A DNA stretch of 24,805 nucleotides. Origin: Neolecta irregularis DAH-3 (lineage: Eukaryota; Ascomycota; Neolectomycetes; Neolectales; Neolectaceae). Positions within the stretch are counted from its first letter, which is position 1; each line of letters opens with the position of its first letter. The position numbers and the translations under genes are program-made. The stretch is taken from contig LXFE01000641.1 of NCBI GenBank assembly GCA_001929475.1, positions 1-24,805 of the forward strand. The letters are read 5' to 3'. Shown here in pieces: positions 9,516 to 18,200 of this stretch. Below the pieces are notes generated by a model that did no database searches, was not told the origin of the DNA, and saw nothing but the letters and a program-made list of their open reading frames with translations.

Positions 9516-10801
9516 ATGGTTTATCTCGATATCATTCTGCTATCTGTTGGAGTTGCTCTAGCAACTCCAATGCATCCAGCGGCACATTTTGGTTTGTCAT
9601 TCAGCTATTAGAGATGGACTAAAACATTGAAGATTCTGCTGACAGTGTTGCTAGAGTAGGAAAGTTTCCGTTTATAAAGCGCTACAACCCCGAATACGAC
9701 AGCGACGACGATCGTTGGGATAGGCTGGGGTTAGCTCGCAGCAACGGGAAGGCTGTTGACAATGGCGCGGGAGTGGGACATTTTCACTACCCGATTTTGT
9801 ACAGGAGCTATGACAGCGACAACCGCGACGACGACAGCGACGAGAAGCTTCGGGCTAGGTTAGGGTTAGCCGATAGCTACAACCACGGCAATGGCAATGG
9901 CAGCGCCGGGAAGGCTGTTGACAATGGCGCGGAAATGGGAAACTTTCACTACCCGATTTTGCACAGGAGCTATGACAGCGATGACAGCGACGACGACAGC
10001 GACAACAGCGACGACAGCGACAACGACAACAGCGACCAGAAGCTTAGGGCTAGGTTAGGGAGCGACCAGAAGGCTGCTGACAGTGTTGCTGGGGATGCTA
10101 AGGGCAACAGTCAGCCCGACTGTTCGAATGATTCTACCAAAATGCCGGCTCCTAACGCAATCCGTGGAGACCTACTTGAGCAGATACGAAATTTAAAAAA
10201 ACTGGATGCCAAGCCAAACAGTCAGCTCGACAGTTCGAGTGATTCTCTCCAAATCCCGGTTCCCGATGCAATGCGTGGAGACCTACTCGAGCAAATAAGA
10301 AATTTTAAACCAAAGAAACCGAATTCCGAGCCCAACAGTCAGTCTGACAGTTCGAGTGGTTCGGCCAAAATCCAAGTTCCCGGCGCAATGCGTGGAGACC
10401 TACTAGAGCAAATACGAAATTTCAAAACGTCCGAGAGCAGACCTGTTGTACAACGCCCAGTCACAAATACCCCGAGCAATACATTGAAGGCCCATAAGCT
10501 TTTAGACTCCACCGATGATGAAGAGAGTGATGATCACTCATGGGATGATGTTATTCCTCAAGAACCAGGGAGCTCCACAGAACATTCGAAATCAAAGAAA
10601 TCTCCTGACCAGAAAGACAAATTTGTAATACCAACTGTAAAAGAATCAGGGAGTTCCTCAGTTCCTATGCGACCTGCTTTGGTCCCCGGTTTGACCCCCA
10701 ATCTGGCCATTGCTTTGGCCGAGGGTTTGGCTAGCCGCAGGGGGTCTGTTAGTGGTGACGAAAGTGATGATGACGACAGCGATGATGAATATATTGATTG
10801 A
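9516..10801 (+). CDS. secreted acidic repeat protein with three WH2-like actin-binding motifs
   Basis: Unrecognised as a whole. Exons are 9516-9591 and 9633-10801, with a 41-nt intron, giving 414 residues. MVYLDIILLSVGVALA is a probable signal peptide. Residues 35-168 hold two and a half copies of a repeat built on GKAVDNGA, FHYPIL, RSYDSD and KLRARLG, with long Asp/Ser runs. Three evenly spaced motifs follow, at residues 200-216, 237-254 and 276-290: AIRGDLLEQIRNLKKL, AMRGDLLEQIRNFKPKK and AMRGDLLEQIRNFK. They fit the WH2 pattern R-x-x-LL-x-x-I-x. An acidic segment with a tryptophan (DDEESDDHSWDDV, near residues 320-332) comes after, and the C-terminus is acidic again (DESDDDDSDDEYID). WH2 plus an acidic tryptophan recalls the WCA region of WASP-type Arp2/3 activators. 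That reading is inference; a simple structural or surface protein is possible. Confidence 0.75.
9746..10060 (+). repeat. coding tandem repeat, two copies
   Basis: Copies at 9746-9865 and 9908-10060 encode the same order of motifs (GKAVDNGA, G-x-FHYPIL, RSYDSD, KLRARLG). They differ mainly in the length of the Asp/Ser run. A more diverged third copy precedes them (FPFIKRYNPEYDSDDD, from about 9662). This suggests expansion by unequal exchange. Confidence 0.8.
10154..10426 (+). repeat. three WH2-like coding repeats
   Basis: Motif cores lie at 10154-10204, 10265-10318 and 10382-10426, with periods of 111 and 117 nt. Each is preceded by a Ser/Asp-rich linker ending in a proline motif (MPAPNA, IPVPDA, IQVPGA). 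The conserved part GDLLEQIRN is identical at the protein level in all three, while the linkers vary. That pattern suggests selection on the helix. Confidence 0.75.
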
Positions 10802-11242
10802 TATGTAGAGAACAAATGAGAATGGCTGCCAATTGGCACTGTAGATCCGCAGTTATTCATCTATGATCTCAGATGGGGCACTCTGAGTGTTTTGCATTAA
10901 CGCAGCTGCTGCGACAAAGCAAATCCCTCGAGCATCCGGACCCTCAGAAAAGCCATGGGCCGGGCTTTTTAAAAAGCCCATGGGCTTCGGCCCGTCCCCA
11001 ACACTGGTTCCAGGAATTCCCCCACATTCAGTGGTATCAGTTTACAGGAACCTAATTGTACATCATACTAGAAAGTTTCTGCCTTTGATATTCACTTACA
11101 AAAGGTTTAGGAAGACAGGTAGAGTAGCATAAACCAGAATGCAAGTTGTATGAAACTCAACTTTTCTGCTTGCCTAGTCCAAAATGTTGTACAAATGTTG
11201 TTGGGTCATATTGCATAATAATTCCCATAACAGCAAATATTA
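10802..11242. other. intergenic, strong hairpins at 10962-10995
   Basis: No gene is recognised. The main structure is an 18-bp perfect palindrome (GGGCTTTTTAAAAAGCCC, 10962-10979) followed immediately by ATGGGCTTCGGCCCGT (10980-10995). The latter folds into a six-pair stem with a C(UUCG)G tetraloop. The block is GC-rich and begins and ends with CATGGGC-type motifs, as in a remnant miniature element. The rest, up to the tRNA, is featureless. Confidence 0.5.
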
Positions 11243-11343
11243 TCTTCGGTAGTATAGTGGTGAGTATATTCGCCTGTCATCCAACTTGAATCATTACTCT
11301 GACAGAACCGCGAATGACCCGGGTTCAATTCCCGGCCGGAGAG
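11243..11343 (+). tRNA. tRNA-Asp (anticodon GTC) with a 29-nt intron
   Basis: The acceptor stem TCTTCGG (11243-11249) pairs with CCGGAGA (11336-11342), with discriminator G at 11343. The D-arm region AGTATAGTGG is canonical for tRNA-Asp. The anticodon stem TTCGC/GCGAA is at 11269-11273 and 11310-11314. The anticodon GTC is at 11276-11278. The T arm is CCGGG-TTCAATT-CCCGG. The intron occupies 11280-11308, directly after position 37, the normal eukaryotic site. Its TGACAG (11300-11305) is the exact reverse complement of the loop CTGTCA (11274-11279), giving the anticodon-intron helix needed for splicing-endonuclease recognition. Confidence 0.95.
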
Positions 11344-11348
11344 TCTTG

Positions 11349-11354
11349 TTTTTT
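11349..11354 (+). terminator. RNA polymerase III T-run terminator
   Basis: Six T residues begin six bases past the tRNA 3' end, followed by ATTTT. Confidence 0.8.
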
Positions 11355-11799
11355 ATTTTCCAAACTCTAGTACAACCCTCGCTGTTGCCATACAACAGAC
11401 TTAAAGAACTCCTGATACTGTGAAATGCAAGAATGGTAGAAAGTCAATAGGGAATTAGTTGAGGAACCTATTTATTGCATGGCCATCAAAGTGAGTACAT
11501 GCAGAAGACTTGGAATATATAATTTCATGCGTTTGAGTGAAGCGCACAAGAGCTTAATGTAGGCTCAAAATCCTTGACCAGAGACTATAAAGTGACGAGA
11601 CTTCTTCAACAAAGCCTGGTAGGAAAGGAACTTTTAGTACTGGCCACCATAAGAAAATGACAAGGCAGCGAATGCAAAGCTCGGAAATCAAATTCGCTGA
11701 TTTTTCTTTTTATGAACCGTACATTGATCGATGTCCATCGGATGCAAACGTTTCAAGTGAAATTCACGTACCCAGCTTCCCGGCCCCTGGTGAAGTCAG
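11355..11799. other. intergenic between tRNA-Asp and MAD1, nothing recognised
   Basis: No RNA gene, repeat or conserved coding region is visible. It includes the 3' flank of MAD1. Confidence 0.5.
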
Positions 11800-14199
11800 T
11801 CAAATAATAAAGGATTTAACAAACCGGGTAGTCTGTTCAAATAATTCTAATGTCAACGCACTCAAAAAACCTGGGATAGTCTTCCGTTCCTCGACCCAAA
11901 ATCTAACTAAATTTCCAATACTCTTCATGAAGACATTACTATTTCCGGGAACAAGTTGCATTGTACTCGTCTCACCATCAAAGAGAAATGCCTGGTCCGA
12001 TCGATCGGCGAACATACTTGTTACTTTTACTCGCCCGTTTTGTTGAAAGTCGAGCCGATATCCTAAGAGACTGTATACCGCTTCTCTAAATTCTGAGGAC
12101 TTTGCAGCAAAGATCTTGGGTCAAATCTCGATAGGTGAAGTAGATACCTCTTTGAGACGAGTTATACGCTTTTCGCGGTCGAGGATTACCTGTTCAAGCT
12201 TTTTGCATTCAGATCGAAGATGCTCTAATGATTCTATTGGAACAAGTTTCGTTTGCAATTCTAGACCTTCAATTTGCGCCAATAATGCTGCATTCTCTCG
12301 TTTTAGGAGATCAAGATCAGTCCGCTTGATAGAGAACTCTCGAGCTGTTGGATTGTCGCGGAACTGCAAGATTCTGGAGGGACGTTCGATAGACTGTGTT
12401 GAAAGTGCGGTTAATTGGTTTCTTAAAGCGCCAATCTCAATTTGCAAGACGTCTTCTTGCTTCTCCTTCTCTGCTAATTCTACTGATAAGTTGGAATAAG
12501 GCAGATGACGAGACCGTCTTGTAGTTGACGATTCCGACGACATAATTCGCCGATTCGTTCATCCTCATCATCTTGATGAGGTCTTTTATGACTAATTTCC
12601 TGAGAGGAAGGGTCAGCTTGTTGTTGAACCAATAGTTCGATATCTGATTTATAGCTGTCGAGCATTGCCTGCAAATCTTCGATCCGTTTTGTCTTTTGCT
12701 TGTCATAATTACCATCCATCATTACGGCTTCTTCAGAGTCATATGTTTTCTGTGGAATAAATATCGTCTGATGAGCAGGAATATACCAGCTGCTCTCTGA
12801 GAAATTCCACTTCTTTAGCGACTAGCATTTTCTGTTTCTCGACTCGAAGTCTTTTTCTCTTTTCCACGTCCAAAAGTGTGTCTATATCTTCAAATTTTGT
12901 TTTCGCAGAATGAAATTGCTCTTGCAACAATTTCATATTCGCATCCCTCTCATTCAGCTCCAGTTTTAAATGCTCAATCCGTCCTTGCAGCCTTTTCTTC
13001 TCTGCGCGTTCCTGGGCCAAGGTTCGTCCAAGATCGCTTGGCAAAGGCAAATTTTCGTCATTTCCAAGGTACGATGACCAAGCGGACTTTTCCCGCAGTA
13101 GTTCAGCGACTTCTATCTCTGTTGCACCGAGTTTTGTACGTAGGTCATCCATCATTTTTAATTTCGTCTCAAGAATATGGTTTTCTTCCTTCAAAAGATG
13201 TGTAGTGGCTGTAATTTCTCTCAGATGACCCAGTTCAGCAGCTTGTTTGTGATTGTTATTTTCAAGAGTTTTAACTTTGGCAACTTGTTCAGATAATTCC
13301 CGTTGGAGAAGCATTGTGTTATCATTTCCACCTGTACGCTTGACCTTTGCAATTTCAGCTTCCAAGAGTTCAATTTTCTGTTCAGCAGCGGTGAGAGTCT
13401 GTGTCTTCTGATTGTATTCAATTGAATTATTCGTCACTTGTTCCTGAAGACCAGCAACTAGCTTCTCTAGAGTTTCATTCTGGGTCCCCAAATCTTCCAA
13501 GTGGCTCTGTAATAAATGACAAGTTGATCGATTCTGACTCTGTGTGTCGCGGAGTTGGTCAGATAAAGATGAGTTTTCAGATTTGAGAGTTCGCAGGTTA
13601 CGTTCATTGATAAGCTACGAGTGAGCGAAATATCAAAAACCTAAATACTCCCAAGTTCTCCAAGTCATCTTTGAGTCGTGTAATTTCTTCGCTTTGAGCC
13701 CGGTGCTGCTCAAAGAGAAACCGTTTGTCAGTTTCAATTTCCTACAGTTCAGTTTTTTAAGCAAGACTACAACTTGCATCAGCTCGTTTTCCTTCTTCTT
13801 TTACTCTGTTTTCCAATTCTCTGATAGTCTTGTCCATGCATAACTTTTCTCTTTCTGCCTCTGTCTCTAGATTAGACAGACTATATTTTAAAGCATGGAT
13901 CTCCGCCCGCAGTTTTTCATTCATCACATCTAGAATGAGACTGGCTGAGTCTAATTTTTATACCTTTGACGGAACTGTTGGTTTCAACAGGGCTACAGTC
14001 TGTAATAGACTCGGAAAGAACACGCTGTTGCGATTATTACCAAGGGTTCAACAGATCATACCAGGCGTTGCTCTTGATACTGATCACGAATGGCTGCGGA
14101 AGCACGAAATGGCGATACAGAAGTACTCTGATAAAAAGGATTCGGGCCTCCATTGACACTGTGCTTGACAGGACGTGCGCGAAACGGCGAAGAGTTCAT
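11800..14199 (-). CDS. MAD1: spindle assembly checkpoint protein Mad1
   Basis: Mad1 recruits Mad2 to unattached kinetochores and templates its conversion to the active form. Exons on the minus strand are 14199-14062, 14024-13964, 13929-13778, 13741-13649, 13614-12787, 12749-12515, 12482-12148 and 12114-11800 (2157 nt, 718 residues, the length of human MAD1L1). Most of residues 66-540 is coiled coil. A Mad2-interaction motif, RILQFRDNP, is at residues 539-547. The RLK motif (TRLKEIFAAKSSEFREAVYS, RLK at 611-613), which in other species contacts Bub1, leads into the C-terminal RWD domain (LLGYRLDF, RLVRFWVEE-like helix as GNLVRFWVEERKTIPGFLSA). Introns are 37, 34, 36, 34, 37, 32 and 33 nt. The one at 13742-13777 uses a GCAAGT donor, and the one at 12483-12514 has a weak GTCTCG donor. 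Divergent from COQ7. Confidence 0.92.
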
Positions 14200-14398
14200 T
14201 TACAGATCAATAGAGGTCTCCCGACGGCTCTCAAAAGTTCCCCAGATCATGGTGTTGATAACATTCAGACTAGTAAACACAACACGAGTCTGATGCCTAC
14301 CTGTACTTTAAACAGTTTTATGCATTATTACTGTATAGTCGGCCAGATGTAAATAACTAGCAAATGACTTTTTTCGAATCTGCCACAAATGTCTTCTG
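14200..14398. promoter_or_regulatory. bidirectional promoter, MAD1 / COQ7
   Basis: 199 bp lie between the divergent start codons. No strong TATA box or repeated operator-like site is apparent. Confidence 0.4.
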
Positions 14399-15090
14399 AT
14401 GCTTGGTATTGCTCGCCTTCAAACGAAACGAAACTCTATATATGCACATTTCAGAAACACAACTAGCCTCTTTCAAAAGCGGTTTCAATCCACAGGGCAG
14501 TCGCCTCAGAAATTATCTCCAAGGGATCTCGAAATTCTCGAGCGTGTGGTAAGATCCCATTTAGCAGTTTAATATTTACAACTCGCCAGATACGAGTTGA
14601 CCAAGCAGGAGAGCTAGGTGCAAATTGGATTTACAAAGGCCAACATGCCATTTTGGGAAAAGATCCCAAAGTTGGACCGGTGATTAAAGAAATGTGGGAT
14701 CAAGAAGTACACCATCTGAAAACCTTCGACCAACTCATTTCTCATCATCGAGTGCGTCCATCTGCTCTTCGTCCTGTCTGGGAGGCAGCTGGATACGCTG
14801 TTGGAGTCGGAACCGCATTACTAGGAGAAAAAGCTGCTATGGCATGTACCGAAGCCGTCGAAACCGTTATTGGAAACCATTATAATGACCAATTACGAGA
14901 TATCATGCATCTAAACAGCGAAGAAATGGAAAATCTACGAAATACTATAAAACAGTTTCGCGATGATGAACTGGGACATAAAGAAACGGCAATCGAATGG
15001 GATGCGCAAAATTCACCAGGCTACTTTATATTAAATCAATCAATTATGGCTGGTTGTAAAGCTGCAATCTGGATTGCCGCCAGATTCTAA
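14399..15090 (+). CDS. COQ7: 5-demethoxyubiquinone hydroxylase Coq7 (mitochondrial)
   Basis: The di-iron hydroxylase of ubiquinone biosynthesis, acting in the CoQ synthome on the matrix face of the inner membrane. Exons are 14399-14548 and 14590-15090, with a 41-nt intron (651 nt, 216 residues; human COQ7 is 217). The N-terminus is rich in Arg, Lys, Ser and Thr and lacks acidic residues until about position 43, as expected for a matrix presequence. The metal ligands are all present: E58 in DQAGELGA, E89 and H92 in DQEVHH, E131 in AVETVIGNHYN, and E167 and H170 in DDELGH. The start is the first ATG in frame with the presequence; the ATG at 14653 lies inside the domain and is not the start. It is convergent with RPA190, 148 bp apart. 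Confidence 0.96.
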
Positions 15091-15131
15091 TAGTTTTTTT
15101 CATTCTTTATAATAATAAAAAGTACATTCCC

Positions 15132-15150
15132 TTTGAAACCATGTTTCAAA
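15132..15150. other. inverted repeat between COQ7 and RPA190 stop codons
   Basis: TTTGAAAC and GTTTCAAA, separated by CAT, form a perfect 8-bp stem in the 148-bp convergent interval, with a CTAT microsatellite just after it. A role in 3' end formation is possible but not shown. Confidence 0.4.
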
Positions 15151-15238
15151 CAAGTATATCTATCTATCTATGTATACTCAAACTAACGCCTGTTCTTTCT
15201 AAAAAGAAAAGAAAAATGGGAAATAAAAACAGTTAGAT

Positions 15239-18200
15239 TTACACGTTTAGGGGTGTCAACACATCAAAAGATCCCGTTCCGACTTTGACTACTTTACCCA
15301 AAACAAGACTCGCGCTAGGATTATCCAAGGAGTCATAATCTCCATATAACGTAGCATTAGTTAAAAAATGACAGGTAGTTTCAAAACTCATTTTCAGGAG
15401 GGGAGAGACACTACTTTCGATGCCCATTCTATTGAACGCTCGATAACCGCCTTCAAAAGTCATGTAATCGGCGATAAGGGTTAAATGTCGAAGATCGACT
15501 GCGATGCCGTAACTATATGTTAGAGAATTAGCAGTTATTTGTTATTTGTACACTTTGAAGACTCCCGAGACTTCTTTGATGATTACCTGACGAGCAGCTT
15601 CGACTCCATAAGTAGTCATGACGGCGGCGATATCATTAGAATAAATAGATGATAAATCTATAATATCTGCATGTTGCCACATTTCTTTGAAATTAACACC
15701 CTCCGTAGCGAGTAGGCGCTAGTTAGAATTAGTTTGGGGAATTGAAGATGGCTGAGGGTACGGATGTATCTAGTTTAGATTCTCCTGGTAGGCGAAAACA
15801 TCTTCCAACGCCTTTCATCTCGTGAACTACGGTCTCTCGACATACTTTTTCGATAATATTGATCATGAGAAGTTTAGGCAAATCATGCGGGTACTACACG
15901 GTCAAGTATAATCTCCCAAATAAATACCTGTAATTCAATTTCAATCCATTCTCCATTCTTGTCAAATTTCCAACTCTTGACATTGGTGAATTGATCAAGG
16001 ATATCCTGCTCCCTCGCAACTTTTTCCCCAACCTCATTTATAACAATTTCCTTTTCTCTAGTTTTTCTTTCGCGGAATTGACAAAGTTCGTCGTCTTTTC
16101 CAATATCATCTATTTCATAATCTTCTTCGTCTACGGGATTTTGATCTTCAATGATACGTCGTTCGTCTTCGTCGGGGGCGTCGTACGTCGCCTTCTCAGA
16201 AGCGTTTGCAGCGCGTTTACTAGACATTGCATCTCCATCATCATCGTCTGATTCATCGTGACCTTGTCCATATTCATCAAGCTCATCACCACCACTATTA
16301 CTCGTCCGTCCAAAAGAAACTCCTATATCGCCCATTTTTTTATTCGATTGTTTAACTTGTTTGGATATTGCCGAGGAGAGTTTAACAAGGAAAAGCACCG
16401 CACATGTCTTTTCGATTTCAGATTGAGGGATACCGTATTCCAATTCATATTCCTCTCTAGGAAAAAATTTCAATTTGATTGTAAATATTTTGATTAAAAC
16501 GTTTCCTGTTGCTGTGATTTGTTTTTCAGAGACGGAGGCTGTGTCTACAAGATCCGAAAGGACCAGGCGACTTGTTTTCTTACAAAAGTGTTGGGCAAGG
16601 GTATCTGATACACTATCCAAAATTTTGAGGGTCATAGTGGGTGTTCTTATATTTGCGGTTGCTATCATTATTATTTCTCGAAGACGGGGAATTCCAAGAG
16701 TGACGTTTTTGGCTCCAAGGCCAGCGAAATGAAATGTATTTAAAGTCATTTGAGTTGATGGTTCTCCTATTGATTGACCTGCTAAAACGCCCACGGCCTC
16801 ACCTGGATCAACGAGTGATTTGATGTATTTAAGCTGCATCAATGCTCGAAAATGTTTTTTAGAAACTTGGTCGAGAGTGTTGAGAAGTGCTCTTGGCTGA
16901 TCGTTTTTTGATTTTATCAAATGATCCTTATTTTGAATGAGGTACTGTCCTATTAAACTAGATAAATAAAAGAGATACCTCTTCCAATTCTTTGTGAAAG
17001 GTTTCAGAAACACTTCCGAGATGTCGACTTGGACTATAAACAGACAACACAGGATCAAATTTCCTTGGATGTTTTAAAGCCTTTTTGGAAAATGGCCAAG
17101 CTTTGTCTACATCAAGTCCAGCAAGACTTCCCCTAGGATTATACTTTTGAACAAGCGAATTATGATTCATCGCCGAGAATCCAAATTTATATAGATGTTG
17201 TGATTTAACAACGTCGAGACTATCTTCCCCGTAGTGAAACTGAATAAGCGAACCGTCGGCGTCTCGAACAGTGTGATCATAGTGCACTCGTATACCTTCA
17301 AGATGCTTGATAAGACATCGTTGAAGATACCCTGACCGAGAAGTTTTAACAGCAGTATCAATAAGCCCTTCTCGACCAGCCATACAATGGAAGAAATACT
17401 CTTGAGGTAAAACACCCGTTAGGAATCGGCTGGCGATATATCCACCCGCAATAGCTCGCGTATCAAAGGGCTTGAAAGAAGGAAGTGTTTTCCCGCTAAT
17501 CATAACTGGAACCCGCTTCCCTTCTAATTCTTGTTGTCCTAAACTTTAGCCAGAAATAATAAAAGGTATATTACCTAATAGACATGAAATTTGGGAAACG
17601 TTGACATTGCTTCCTTTTGCGCCGGATACAGTCATCATTTGCATATTATTCTCTGGAAACTTTTTAAACAAGCCATCTGGAAGACACTCGTTTATAACCA
17701 AACTGGTTAACCCGCCCATTTTACTTCTCATGGCACTATCCAACCCGGCCAATTTCTCATCATCCCGAAGGATTTCTTCCATTCGCAAAGGTAATAATTC
17801 GATATTCTGACAGGAAACGTAGTCTTGAGCTACTCTAGTCCCGTAATTTTCTCCCTTACGAATACTGTCCAAACGCGCTTTATCGCCTGTAGTAGATAAT
17901 CGTAAATCGTCCATTCCGCATGTAAAACCACGCATTTGAACGTACTTTGTAAAACAACGTCCTAATACACTGAGTAATTTTCCAGCTGTTTCCGGTTCAT
18001 AGATTTCGTAGACAGAATGTACTAAGCCATATGCAGAAGCTCCGAATTGGGATTTATCAAGGATTCCAACTAATAAATGCCCATTTTTAAAAATAACTTG
18101 GTCTTCTTCGCTGTTGATGCCCCAATAGCGACTGGCGACTTTGGATTTTGAAAGTAAATTCAAACCAGGCCGGTCCGGTGGCTTCAAATTTAGTATTATG

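Noticed and set aside
9850-9875. TTAGGGTTAG resembling telomeric repeat
   Set aside because: Only about one and a half units, inside the coding repeat of the WH2-like gene (codons for RLGLA); not a telomere.
13830-14352. Plus-strand open frames over the 5' part of MAD1
   Set aside because: They have no domain, and the minus strand carries the spliced Mad1 N-terminus with consistent frame.
14653-15090. COQ7 starting at the internal ATG
   Set aside because: This would lose the first di-iron ligand and the presequence; the upstream exon restores both.
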